Assembly (NCBI GenBank): GCA_029718625.1 | Contig: CM056389.1 | Span: forward strand, 7,293,860 to 7,357,859 | Direction: 5' to 3' | Source of the DNA: Synaphobranchus kaupii | Taxonomy: Eukaryota; Chordata; Actinopteri; Anguilliformes; Synaphobranchidae | Length of the DNA: 64,000 bases | Shown: one piece after another, positions 11,497 to 22,544 of the stretch | Numbering within the stretch: position 1 is the first letter of the stretch | Layout: each line of letters opens with the position of its first letter | Notes under the pieces: model-generated | What the model was told of the DNA's origin: nothing | The model's input: the letters and a program-made list of their open reading frames with translations, nothing else | Database searches by the model: none | Made by a program: the position numbers and the translations under genes

Positions 11497-11576
11497 AAGC
11501 CAACTGAAAGTAGCCATAAATTTACACCCACATAACACATAGATCTCATTTCAACTGTGGGGGAGGGGGGCACTAA

Positions 11577-11806
11577 CATTACATTACAGGCATTTAGCAG
11601 ACGCTCTTATCCAGAGCGACTTACACAACTTTTCTTAGCATTTCTTTTAGATATATTATCCAACTATACAGCTGGATATATACTGAAGCGATTCAGGTTA
11701 AGTACCTTGCTCAAGGGTACAACGGCAGTGTCCTACCTGGGAATCGAACCTGCAACCTTTCAGTTACAAGGCCAGTTCCTTAACCATTATACTACACTGC
11801 CGCCCC
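11577..11806 (-). mobile_element. tRNA-derived fish SINE
   Basis: On the minus strand the 5' head at 11806 downward reads as a tRNA-like region with an A-box (TAGTATAATGGTTAAGG) and a B-box (GGTTCGATTCC). The body ends in the CTGCTAAATGCCTGTAATG segment, followed by an (ATTAC)-like short tail at 11577. The plus-strand CATTTAGCAGACGCTCTTAT segment is widely repeated in teleost genomes. It is transcribed by RNA polymerase III when active and mobilised by a partner LINE. The copy looks complete. Confidence 0.75.
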
Positions 11807-11949
11807 AACAGTACTAACAGTACCCGTACTAACAGTACCACCCAATACAAAATAATACATAATAATATTGGGGGTGGGGGGGGGGGGGGTGATTCCCAAA
11901 GGTTGGGGGGCATAGACATACGTGGAAAGGGAATTATATACCAGAGGAG

Positions 11950-12302
11950 GGCTGTGTCCGAATCAGCGTCCTTCCATACTTTTGGGTACGCTCGTTGAGT
12001 ACACTGGATGATAAAGTTGTTTAGGAAGCAAAATGTTCTCTAAATCTAGTATAATTAAAACCCCCAGATGATATACTTATTTCGCCGAGTGTATTCCAGA
12101 GCATACTTTTCAGGAAGTAAACAAATAATTTGGTAGCATAAATATGACTCGCAGCTTCTTTTTAAAAATGAGGCGCAGCTTGGCATGGCTGCGTGAGGGT
12201 GGGACTTCTTCTTTGCATACTGCACGTCACCCATTAAACAGTATACACTGAAGTCTGCTAGTACACAGGACACAGTAGATAGGGCTCTGATTCGGACACA
12301 GT
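11950..12302. mobile_element. MITE with CTGTGTCCGAATCAG terminal inverted repeats
   Basis: CTGTGTCCGAATCAG at 11952-11966 is exactly mirrored by CTGATTCGGACACAG at 12287-12301. The 350-bp body has no transposase. This is a common fish MITE type. Confidence 0.7.
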
Positions 12303-12375
12303 CACCGTTTTACCAGAGACTGGTCAGGCATTACCCGTAACACTTGTACACATGAATGGTAGCAACAATTAGCAA

Positions 12376-12525
12376 GGCTCTGTCCGAATCAGAGCTCTAT
12401 CCACTGTGTCATATGTACTAGCATACTGTGTACTCCATACTATTATCAGCAAAACCCCGGAAATAAGTAGATCATCCGGGGATTTTAAGTACACTACATT
12501 TAGAAAACATTTTGCCTCCTTAAAG
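12376..12525. mobile_element. Second, partial copy of the CTGTGTCCGAATCAG MITE
   Basis: Begins GGCTCTGTCCGAATCAGAGC and shares GTACTAGCATACTGTGTACT-, AAGTAGATCATC- and TAAGTACACTACATTTAGAA-like segments with the reverse complement of the neighbouring copy at 11950-12302. The far end is missing. Confidence 0.5.
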
Positions 12526-12599
12526 GTGCACTACACAGGATTTTTACCTTGAAAATAATATTAAATGCTCAGTCAGTTGTATCTATGATGCACTGGCAA

Positions 12600-13209
12600 T
12601 CACTGTCTCTGCGCACATTTGGTAAAACCTTGCTCCTCTGCTTTCTGTATTCATTATTCAAAGATCATTGTTTTTTCTCCTTTATGCATGGCTGTCTCCG
12701 AGACGTGATCAGCACCGTTATGTTTTTATCTATAAAGCCCTGCTGGGCAGGCTACCATTTTATTTATCCTCACTCTTGAATTGCAACACTGCAAACCATC
12801 GCACACGCTCACAAGACTGGCTTGTACTCCGGGTCCCCGAGACAAAGTGTGACCTAGGACAGACTGTTTTTTGCTTTTATGCCCCTCATATTTGGAATGG
12901 TTTGCAAAGAAATGTTAAATTGGACTCCTTACTGCCTTTGAGACTATTTAAGAACCTAATATTGAATCTTATTGTTTTTAACAAATGTTTTAAATTTAGT
13001 TTTAACTAATGTTCTATTAATGTTTTACTTATTTTATTTTTATTTTTAACTGTTTTAACTTTAGTTTCGACCAATGTTTTAATTTATTGGTTCTTTGATT
13101 ATTGTCTTATGTAATGTCTTCTTTGTTTTGTTGTAACTCGGCAGTATTATAAATGAGGGGCTCTCCCTCAATGCTCCCCGAGGTTTAAATAAAGTATATA
13201 ATAATAACT
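12600..13209 (+). mobile_element. 5'-truncated LINE (end of ORF2 plus 3' UTR)
   Basis: The plus-strand frame from about 12668 to 13009 reads VFIYKALLGRLPFYLSSLL, then RVPETKCDLGQTVFCFYAPH and WNGLQRNVKL. This matches the carboxyl tail of fish LINE ORF2 proteins, downstream of the reverse transcriptase. A T-rich 3' UTR and a terminal AATAAAGTATATAATAATAA tail follow. No catalytic part is left. Confidence 0.65.
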
Positions 13210-13606
13210 AGATTACAAATTCATAAAGCACGACATACCGCGCATCGACACGTTTCCTATGGGAAAAATAACCCCAGCAAGAGATATTCTAAACATTTTT
13301 CCTAAACCGTTTCATATTTCATAATCAGTTCATAATAAGTTGAATAGTCCACGTACCGACAGCGTACCATCACAACATAGCCTAAATATGATTAATTAGA
13401 GGGGTCAGAACAGAGACCAACAGTGGATGACGATAGGCTATAGCGTAGTAGCTATGCTACACCGAACAGAAGTAGAAAAACTCTATATAAAAACACAACT
13501 AGTCCATTTTTTGGGATATAGTAGCATAGGCTACGCTTTCAGTACCAAAATAGAATTCTCTTCCGAGAAGCGCTCAACATGAGCTGGTTAGAAGCCAGTT
13601 CTTTAC

Positions 13607-13738
13607 CGTGATACTGGACAGGCATCCACCGGGGTGCGACGCCCATACATATTCGCCGCCAGCTGTGCACCCACAGATGGCTGCGTCCTCGAGTTCGCCG
13701 GACGCCATTAGATTCTGGATGTACGCGTCCCAAGACAT
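13607..13738 (-). CDS. pfn1: Profilin, coding exon 1 (start codon)
   Basis: The start codon is at 13736-13738 on the minus strand. The exon is 132 nt, exactly 44 codons, and ends ...AGTATCACG before a GTAAAG donor. The product opens MSWDAYIQNLMASGELEDAA and closes with VWASHPGGCLSSIT. That is the profilin amino-terminal helix and first strands, including Trp3 and Tyr6 of the poly-proline site and a Trp at residue 32. The reading frame lies inside a longer spurious open frame in another phase, so simple ORF calling misses it. Joined to exon 2 (1791-1974) it gives 105 residues of a protein normally about 140 long. Profilin acts in the cytosol on actin assembly. Confidence 0.88.
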
Positions 13739-14476
13739 CACCAGTGCTTCTGCTTATTAAATTTTCAGTGAAAGGAACCAGGAAACTGGAGGGAAAAAAA
13801 GAGCGGACGGAAAAGTTCAGGCAGAGGAAAAGGCAATAAAGGCAATGCTAGCTGAGTGAAATCGCGCACAGAGATCAAGAGCAAATTTAACTTAATCAAA
13901 GGGGGGGGAAACAACAGCACTTTAGACGCCGAAAAATTAAATAACTGTAGCCCACCTGCTTGCAGAAGTACCTGTCAAAAGTTATGGAAACACCACAAGG
14001 CAGACGCACTTACAGAAGCACCAAAGCGCTAGAACTAGGCTTGCCTGCCTGCTGCCACACAATACCTTGTGACTTTCGCAAAGTTGCCAAGCGGGTTTGA
14101 GAAAGTCGCCGCGGATTTATATTGCACTATGGCGGTGCGCGCCCAGCCCCACAGGACGGCATGCTACCTCAATGCGCGAAGGGTAGGGAGAACGAGAAGC
14201 AGGGGTTTAAAACAATTGAAGCGGAACGAAATGCACAAAAAGGTGCAGCACATACAATGATATTTATCCTAATTTCTGCTATGTAATTATATTTGGAATA
14301 TTCCACAATCAGAATGAAAAGCGGATGAATAAGGATTTAGGAGGAATTTCGTATATATCGGAATAGACTGAAGAATTTGAGTCACACTCATGAGGGCGTA
14401 GTTCATTTTCTTAAACTAGGCCAATATCATAATTTATTGCCTGGTCCTTTACAGTCCAGTGTAAATGCTATAGACC
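13739..14476. other. Profilin upstream region
   Basis: Contains the presumed 5' UTR (pyrimidine-rich on the minus strand, 13750-13800), a GC-rich patch at 14100-14180 and a TATA-like site. No other coding feature is seen. Confidence 0.45.
14115..14121 (-). promoter_or_regulatory. Candidate TATA box of the profilin gene
   Basis: TATAAAT on the minus strand, inside CAATATAAATCCGCGGCG, lies next to a GC-rich patch and 377 bp upstream of the profilin start codon. Orientation and GC context fit a core promoter, but no transcript evidence can be drawn from sequence. Confidence 0.3.
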
Positions 14477-14873
14477 GTGGGGCCCATCCTCCACACACTG
14501 GAACAGTGCCTTAGCTGCCAGACGATGGGGACCATCCACACACTGGAACAGTGCCTTAGATACCAGACCATGGGGGCCATCCACACACTGGAACAGTGCC
14601 TTAGATACCAGACCATGGGGCCCATCCACACACTGGAACAGTGCCTTAGATGCCAGATTGTGGGGCCCATCCACACACTGGAACAGTGCCTTAGATACCA
14701 GACCATGGGGCCCATCCACACACTGGAACAGTGCCTTAGATGCCAGACTGTGGGGCCCATCCACACACTGGAACAGTGCCTTAGATGCCAGATTGTGGGG
14801 CCCATCCACACACTGGAACAGTGCCTTAGATGCCAGACTGTGGGGCCCATCCACACACTGAAGCAGTGCCTTA
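14477..14873. repeat. 45-bp minisatellite, about 9 units
   Basis: The unit is GGGCCCATCCACACACTGGA, then ACAGTGCCTTAGATACCAGACCATG, with TGCCAGACTG/TGCCAGATTG variants. Because 45 is divisible by three and no unit carries a stop in several frames, long open frames run through it on both strands. These are not genes. Confidence 0.9.
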
Positions 14874-16256
14874 GATGGTGGTATCATAAAACAAAAGTAA
14901 AGTTAGCAAAACTCATAAGCTCTGACACACCCCATTTATTGTGTAAAAACGACGTTTCCAACATTAAGTTTCCATCATGTAGGCTCTTTGCCAGGTCTTG
15001 GTGAAACCTGCGGAAGATCGGAATGGACTGAAAGCTTGTTGCCACTTTTATCCACGACAGGAGAATTTACTCATAACTGTGGCACTGCACTCATGGCCGG
15101 TGTGCTTTAGCTGGCCACGGCACCAGGGACTGCCCCAAGAACACTTCACTTTCAGCAAGGCTTATCAACTCATCAAGCAGAGAATGGTCCATGTTACTCA
15201 GTGAGAAACACAACCACTAAACAACTTAAGTCTCTAAGTCAATTATTTAGATCTTTATTTAACCAGGAACAACAGGTTCTTTCTCCGTCATACCCTCCGG
15301 GCGATTGGGTGGGATGGGAACAGAAGGTGGCCAATCACCTGCAAGGGGGGATTGTCAGGTTGCCAGATGTAAGACTAAGTCAACTGCAAACACAGAATTG
15401 TTAGGTTGTACTCAGTGTAGAGATTTGACGAGGATATCGGGGGATAACAGCCCCCGTTTCAGTGGAATTCGTAATGATCACAGTGAATCATACTGCCATG
15501 GAATTGACTTACACAGACGTTCATTTTAAGCAGCGGTTTATCACTTTTGGTAAAAAAACTTGTTTTTTTTAATGTTCCTTCTTCTTGCTATTCTATATTT
15601 TTGTCCATGTTAAAATAAATAGTTAGATTGATGTATTTTTTTTAATTGTACCCCAGTAGGGTTAAAAATTATTATTATGTTTTTAAAATATTTTATTAAT
15701 ATTAATATTATTTGGGAAATTAATTTGATGTTTTGTTCCCTGTAAAATATATGGCAACGTGACAAAGCTTTTCACATACCTTATGTGGACTTATGTGACT
15801 CATTGGCTGCCCTTGTGATGGCTAAAGCCCCCCCCCCCCCAAAAGGCCCCAGAAAACTACAATTCCCAGCACCCTAACTCAAAAGAGCAGGGGCCTGGGC
15901 AGGGAAACCCCCTCTTTAACGCTGTCATTAGAAAGCACAAAGCAAAATCACCAGCCCAAATTCACACCCTGCTTGGCTCTTCTACACTCTGGCGCTAACT
16001 GTTGAGGCAAAATGCCAACATGGAAATCAGGTGACATACCTAAAAGGAGAAGGTTGCAGTTTATTTAAATTTACTGAGTTGCAATAAAGACAGTGAAAGC
16101 CCCATCCAGGCAATGACAAAAATTTACCTGATCTCATTTTAGCATTGTGTACCAGGCATTGTTTACCACCAAGACCTGTCTCTACAAGTCAATAAGCTGC
16201 TTCAGAACAAATTATAGTCTGGCCAAACAACATTCTGCAAGCATGCAGGAAGAAGT
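14874..16256. other. Intergenic DNA between profilin and METTL16
   Basis: No gene recognised. Includes a TCTTTATTTAACCAGG segment at about 15252 that resembles the reverse complement of a LINE 3' end, and a poly-C run near 15829. Confidence 0.4.
15854..15872 (+). promoter_or_regulatory. ZNF143/STAF-like site
   Basis: AACTACAATTCCCAGCACC matches the ACTACAATTCCCA core of the vertebrate ZNF143 (STAF) site. It sits in non-coding DNA between the two genes. A single motif match, function unproven. Confidence 0.4.
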
Positions 16257-16340
16257 TTACAGTGGCATGCAAAAGTTTGGCCACTCCTGGTCAAATGGCA
16301 TGTTTTGTTGATTTTCTAAGTGAAAAGACAAACGAAACAG
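16257..16340. mobile_element. Tc1/mariner-type terminal repeat remnant
   Basis: CAGTGGCATGCAAAAGTTTG, then GCCACTCCTGGTCAAAT, follows a TA dinucleotide. This closely resembles the terminal inverted repeat of a widespread vertebrate Tc1/mariner family. The other end is not seen. Confidence 0.45.
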
Positions 16341-16395
16341 TACATATTTCTGTAAATGTTAATGCACAATTACTTAACTGCAGCGTACTCCATGT

Positions 16396-16406
16396 ACACA
16401 TACACA

Positions 16407-16450
<44 letters not shown>

Positions 16451-16610
16451 CACATGCACTCATGCGCACACACAAATACAAATGTGTCTGTGTGCGCGTG
16501 TAAGGAATGTGTGTGAAGGTTGTTTGTGAGTGTGTGTAAGATTGGTTGTGTGTAAGATTGTGTGTGTGTGTGTGTAAGATTGTGTGTGTGTCTGTGTGTG
16601 CTCCCGCCCC
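16396..16610. repeat. CA and GT microsatellites
   Basis: A (CA)n run at about 16409-16448 is followed by GTGTGTGTAAGATTG short repeats up to 16600. Confidence 0.9.
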
Positions 16611-16726
16611 CTTGTGAGAGTGTTTTGCCTTTACCTGGATTGCAGGTGTGACTGTGTGGAGCGCAGAGCCAGTTTGTGTGCTATTCTGAGTCTGGGTTTT
16701 TTCCCCAGAGAGGAGCTTCTTACTGG

Positions 16727-18406
16727 GATAAGGGTTTGAGGCGAGCAGGGTGTGTGAGCTGGAGATTGTTCGCTGGGATAAGGGTTTGAGGGAGCAGGGT
16801 GTGTGAGATGGAGATTGTTCGCTGGGATAAGGGTTTGAGGGAGCAGGGTGTGTGAGATGGAGATTGTTCGCTGGGATAAGGGTTTGAGGCGAGCAGGGTG
16901 TGTGAGCTGGAGATCGTTCGCTGGGATAAGGGTTTGAGGCGAGCAGGGTGTGTGAGCTGGAGATCGTTCGCTGGGATAAGGGTTTGAGGGAGCAGGGTGT
17001 GTGAGCTGGAGATCGTTCGCTGGGATAAGGGTTAAGGAGCAGGGTGTGTGAGCTGGAGATTGTTCGCTGGGATAAGGGTTTGAGGGAGCAGGGTGTGTGA
17101 GATGGAGATTGTTCGCTGGGATAAGGGTTTGAGGGAGCAGGGTGTGTGAGATGGAGATCGTTCGCTGGGATAAGGGTTTGAGGGAGCAGGGTGTGTGAGC
17201 TGGAGATCGTTCGCTGGGATAAGGGTTTGAGGGAGCAGGGTGTGTGAGCTGGAGATCGTTCGCTGGGATAAGGGTTTGAGGCGAGCAGGGTGTGTGAGAT
17301 GGAGATTGTTCGCTGGGATAAGGGTTTGAGGGAGCAGGGTGTGTGAGCTGGAGATCGTTCACTGGGATAAGGATTAAGGAGCAGGGTGTGTGAGCTGGAG
17401 ATCGTTCGCTGGGATAAGGGTTTGAAGCGAGCAGGGTGTGTGAGATGGAGATTGTTCGCTGGGATAAGGGTTTGAGGGAGCAGGGTGTGTGAGATGGAGA
17501 TCGTTCGCTGGGATAAGGGTTTGAGGGAGCAGGGTGTGTGAGATGGAGATCGTTCGCTGGGATAAGGGTTTGAGGGAGCAGGGTGTGTGAGCTGGAGATC
17601 GTTCACTGGGATAAGGGTTTGAGGGAGCAGGGTGTGTGAGCTGGAGATCGTTCGCTGGGATAAGGGTTTGAAGCGAGCAGGGTGTGTGAGATGGAGATTG
17701 TTCGCTGGGATAAGGGTTTGAGGGAGCAGGGTGTGTGAGCTGGAGATCATTAGCTGGGATAAGTGTTTGAGGGAGCAGGGTGTGTGAGCTGGAGATTGTT
17801 CGCTGGGATAAGGGTTTGAGGGAGCAGGGTGTGTGAGCTGGAGATCGTTCGTTGGGATAAGGGTTTGAGGCGAGCAGGGTGTGTGAGATGGAGATCGCTC
17901 GCTGGGATAAGGGTTTGAGGGAGCAGGGTGTGTGAGCTGGAGATCATTAGCTGGGATAAGTGTTTGAAGGAGCAGGGTGTGTGAGCTGGAGATCGTTCGC
18001 TGGGATAAGGTTTTGAGGGAGCAGGGTGTGTGAGCTGGAGATTGTTCGCTGGGATAAGGGTTTGAGGCGAGCAGGGTGTGTGAGCTGGAGATCGTTCGCT
18101 GGGATAAGGGTTTGAGGGAGCAGGGTGTGTGAGATGGAGATTGTTCGCTGGGATAAGGGTTTGAGGCGAGCAGGGTGTGTGAGATGGAGATCGTTCGCTG
18201 GGATAAGGGTTAAGGAGCAGGGTGTGTGAGATGGAGATTGTTCGCTGGGATAAGGGTTTGAGGCGAGCAGGGTGTGTGAGATGGAGATCGTTCGCTGGGA
18301 TAAGGGTTCGAGGCGAGCAGGGTGTGTGAGATGGAGATCGCTCGCTGGGATAAGGGTTCGAGGCGAGCAGGTTGTGTGAGATGGAGATCGCTCGCTGGTG
18401 TGGTTG
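16727..18406. repeat. 49/50-bp minisatellite, about 34 units
   Basis: The unit is GGGATAAGGGTTTGAGGGAG, then CAGGGTGTGTGAGCTGGAGATCGTTCGCT. Variants include TTTGAGGCGAGCAGG (50 bp), GAGATGGAG for GAGCTGGAG, ATTGTTC for ATCGTTC and a short GGGTTAAGGAGC unit. The 1.7 kb array gives minus-strand open frames of up to 458 codons rich in Ser-His-Thr-Pro. They are translations of the repeat and are not supported as protein. Confidence 0.92.
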
Positions 18407-18744
18407 GGCAGGGCAGAGTCTGAAAAGCACAAGCGCTTCCACAGTGTTGAAGGCACACATGCCACACACAGCCCTGAGGCAAGAGGTACCGCCTTCAAGG
18501 CCAGTCATGAAAATCACAATTTAAGATGGCGTCTGACAGTGAAACAGGATGTGAAGTTCTCCATAAATTATAAAACAACAACAACCCCCCCCCCGCCCCC
18601 CCCCACACACACCTCCACTTTAATCCTAAGGTGCAGTCTAGCACTCTCCGCCAGGGTTTAGTGTGCTGTTACAGTTCAGTTCAGATTTAACAGGGTTTCC
18701 ATTTGCTTTGTCACTGAGAGACAACCTACAAGATGAGTGGAAAA

Positions 18745-19200
18745 ACAAATGTTGGGAATGTTGCTCTGCCTGTGCAGACGGCATGTTGCTCTATCTGCAC
18801 AAATGGGAATGTTGCTTTATCTGCGCAGACGGGAATATTGCTCTGCCTGCGTAGACGGGATGTTGCTCTGTCTGCGCAAATGGGAATTTTGCATGGTCTG
18901 TGCAGACGGGAATGTTGCTGTCTGCGCAAATGGGAATTTTGCTTTGTCTGCGCAGACGGGATGTTGCTCTGTCTGCCCAAATGGGAATTTTGCTTTGCGC
19001 AGACGGGAATGTTGCTGTCTGTGCAGACGGGAATTGGGGCTCGGCCTGAGCAGATGGGAATGGGGGCTCGGCTTGAGCAGATGGGAATGGGGCTCTGTAA
19101 GCACAGACGGGAATGTTGCTGTCTACGCAGATGGGAATGGGGCTCTGTAAGCACAGACGGGAATGTTGCTGTCTACGCAGATGGGAATGGGGCTCTGCCT
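18745..19200. repeat. Irregular ~29-bp minisatellite
   Basis: Variants of CAGACGGGAATGTTGCTCTG alternating with TCTGCGCAAATGGGAATTTTGC and a CAGATGGGAATGGGGCTC form. There are roughly 16 units, with two higher-order units (19075-19195) nearly identical. Open frames on both strands are fortuitous. Confidence 0.85.
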
Positions 19201-19290
19201 GCACGAATAATAATACTGAAAAAACTACCAATATGTACACAACCTCACACACACACACACACACACACACCTCACACACACAAACACACC

Positions 19291-19790
19291 NNNNNNNNNN
19301 NNNNNNNNNNNNNNNNNNNNNNNNNNNNNNNNNNNNNNNNNNNNNNNNNNNNNNNNNNNNNNNNNNNNNNNNNNNNNNNNNNNNNNNNNNNNNNNNNNNN
19401 NNNNNNNNNNNNNNNNNNNNNNNNNNNNNNNNNNNNNNNNNNNNNNNNNNNNNNNNNNNNNNNNNNNNNNNNNNNNNNNNNNNNNNNNNNNNNNNNNNNN
19501 NNNNNNNNNNNNNNNNNNNNNNNNNNNNNNNNNNNNNNNNNNNNNNNNNNNNNNNNNNNNNNNNNNNNNNNNNNNNNNNNNNNNNNNNNNNNNNNNNNNN
19601 NNNNNNNNNNNNNNNNNNNNNNNNNNNNNNNNNNNNNNNNNNNNNNNNNNNNNNNNNNNNNNNNNNNNNNNNNNNNNNNNNNNNNNNNNNNNNNNNNNNN
19701 NNNNNNNNNNNNNNNNNNNNNNNNNNNNNNNNNNNNNNNNNNNNNNNNNNNNNNNNNNNNNNNNNNNNNNNNNNNNNNNNNNNNNNNNNN
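19291..19790. other. Assembly gap (500 N)
   Basis: Exactly 500 unknown bases, flanked on the left by a CA microsatellite, so the contig probably ended in the repeat. The round size suggests a placeholder. Confidence 0.99.
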
Positions 19791-20038
19791 TAGCCAACGG
19801 CTTTGGCTAATCATCACAATCCAGTCTTTTTGTGCTTTTGACATCAAAAAAAAAAATCTGTAGGCTATGAAATATTGGCTGTATTGAAATATTAGCTAAT
19901 TTGTTTTAAGGTTCCTACTGGGAAATGGATAAGTGTCTAACAGGCTACATCCCAGCACAACGAGACGAACTGACGATGACTGTAACATTGAGAAGAAATG
20001 TTTTGTTTTTATCCTATGCTTTGTTGATAAAGCCTATT

Positions 20039-22118
20039 GGGTCATTCCGTGTCAAATCAACCAGTTTTCTGAAAAGTTCCTGTATGACCCTCTCAGATTT
20101 TGATGAAACTCCCTCATAATAATCCATTGTGTGAAAAATTAACACACACAAAATATTTGCCTCATACGACATCGACTGTCGTTTCCGAGATATGGCCTCC
20201 TGAAATTTGCTCAAAACCTCAGTTTTTCGCCCTCGTGAGTCGTGAAAATGCGCAAATGTGATTTCTTCAGACTTTGGAAGCTTATAACTTGGGATTGGTA
20301 ACAGCTATAGAGCTGAAACTTGGTATCCTAACTTACTTTCTTCCAAATTGCAAGAATATGACATCAGAAGTAATGACATTACTTGTACCCCCTTCCCTTT
20401 TCAAGTTATATGCTCCCAAAGTAGCCACTTTGTTCAGTCGCACATGTTTTTGGTGATTTTCGAGGTCACCCTGTGCCCATACGAGTGGACATATACATCC
20501 CATATCACAGATGTATTATCTATAGGTGTATGTCTATGGTCACAAGCAAGTACAGGCTAATCAATGCATTTGTAAAGGAATGACATCCATCCAAAGTTGG
20601 GTCCGGGTGGAAAAAAAGTCAAAAACACAACCGTCCGTCTTGTCAATGGATCACCATGTGGACAGTTAAAACTTTTTCTGAAATTTACACCAGTTAAACA
20701 GATATATTAGATCTACTCATCAACCAAATTTCAGCTTTGGTCCTCAACTCCTTCATGGTTAGATAGCATTTTGAATAGTACACATATTTTAACATATCGG
20801 GAATTCACATAAGTCTTAAGAGTTACGTTACTACTTAAAAGTGTCAAATTATGTATCAGGCATCAAACAGAATAGTACATGTACTTTAAACCATACACTG
20901 ATAATGTCAGATAATGTCACTCCACTTCTCCATGCCAATAGTTTTATGTCCTCTTGTGACAACTCGGTTGCAGCCATCAAACCCCTTTCTCTTCTGAAGG
21001 TTGTTTTATGGCAAGCATCATTTAACACCAAACCAATACTGCAGTCTGACATGGAAGATGTCCCTGCCATTTTGAGGAGTTTATGAATACTGCTTCCAAA
21101 ATAAGTGTTATTGCATTGTAGGCCTAGGAAACAAAACTATGCATGGTATAGTAACAGCAGCACACGCATGTTTCGTGGTTAGTAAATATATATAGTTGGG
21201 ATGTATTCTGTAATCGACGAGGCTCACTGATGGGATCTCAATTCTTGAATGATAGAGCTAGAATGAAATTTACCAAATATTGTTGCCTGGTAATGGGAAA
21301 TCCCATCATTGCGTAATGGGTTATCCCTGTATTTACCTGACATGGGAAAATCCCACATCTAACAGCTCTAGGCCCTAGGGGGCATCTTAACTTTATTTTA
21401 TCTATCTCCTGTGATAAATATGCATGTTGTGATCAGAACTTACGCACGTAGATTGGCCGATTTCAAGATTGTATCCCCGAAATTGTGCAAAATTTGTATT
21501 TTTCATAATGTGGTCTAACCATGAAGGAGTTGAGTACCAAAGCTGAAAAAGTTTTAACTGTCCACATGGTGATCCATTGACAAGAGGGACGGTTGTGTTT
21601 TTGACTTTTTTTCCACCCGGACCCAAATTTGGATGCATGTCATTCCTTTACAAATGAATTAATTAGCCTGTACTTGCTTGTGACCATAGACATACACCTA
21701 TAGATAATAAATCTGTGATATGGGATGTATATGTCCACTCGTATGGGCACAGGGTGACCTCGAAAATCACCAAAAACATGTGTGACTGAACAAAGTGGCT
21801 ACTTTGGGTGCATATAACTTGAAAAGGGAAGGGGGTAGATTCGTGCAAAACGGAAGAAAGTAAGTTAGGATACCAAGTTTCAGCTCTATAGCTGTTACCA
21901 ATCCCAAGTTATAAGCTTCCAAAGTCGGAAAAAATCACATTTGCGCGTTTTCATGACTCGCGAGCGCGAAAGACGGAGGTTTTGAGCAAATATCTCGGAA
22001 ACGAGAGGCTAATTTTTTGTGTGTTCATTTTTCATACAATGGATTATTATGATGGAGTTTCATCAAAATCTGAGAGGGTCATGCAGGGACCACTGGTTGA
22101 TTTGACACGGAATGACCC
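20039..22118. mobile_element. 2.1 kb foldback (long inverted repeat) element
   Basis: The left arm starts GGGTCATTCCGTGTCAAATC at 20039 and runs to about 20770. The right arm (about 21515-22118) is its inverted copy and ends GATTTGACACGGAATGACCC. Matching pairs include TTATAACTTGGGATTGGTAA at about 20283 with its complement near 21900, and ACTTTTTTTCCACCCGGACC-type sequence at 20605/21605. The 4-bp repeat TATT flanks the element (20035-20038 and 22119-22122). The loop (about 20770-21510) has no transposase. The family is not identified. Confidence 0.8.
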
Positions 22119-22122
22119 TATT

Positions 22123-22544
22123 GCCCTATTCACACTAGTATTGGTCTACCTGGGGACCTTGTGTGATTTCTAATAATTGCCAAAGGTAGTCTGTGATCTT
22201 AATCCCATGCGAATCTGCCAAGTCCGTAATTTGTAAAGTAAAAATTCCACCGCAAATTAGGGCTACCTACCATATTTCGCAAAACACAGATGTCATCTGA
22301 TATTAGTCCCGTGTGAATCGGCTTTCCGGGTCGAGAATTATGGAGGCTGCAGTTGAAATTATTAATGTGAATTTTGACAACATTTTGGGTGCGGTTCTTA
22401 ATGCCAAATGTTTTTAAATATAGGCCGGATTTGATCAGTAGGCTACATGTGGCATTGAGTGAAATACAGGCATGGGGGGTTCGGCGGGGTTGTTCCTAAA
22501 TCACACGAGGTCCCCAGGTAATACTAGTCCAGTGCGAATAGGGC
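22123..22544. mobile_element. MITE abutting the foldback element
   Basis: The left end GCCCTATTCACACTAGTATT, then a GGTCTACCTGGGGACC segment, is mirrored at the right end by GGTCCCCAGGTAATACTAGT, then CCAGTGCGAATAGGGC at 22544. The ~45-bp terminal repeats are imperfect. Internal TTAATCCCATGCGAATCTGCC and TTAGTCCCGTGTGAATCGGC are a second inverted or diverged pair. No coding content. Confidence 0.65.

Noticed and set aside
16374..18517. Long minus-strand open frames (up to 458 codons, Ser/His/Thr/Pro-rich)
   Set aside because: They are translations of the 49/50-bp minisatellite and adjoining CA repeat. Overlapping frames are all equally open, and no start context or family match is present.
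19113..19863. Open frames spanning the 500-N gap
   Set aside because: Unknown bases were translated as X; there is no evidence of coding sequence.
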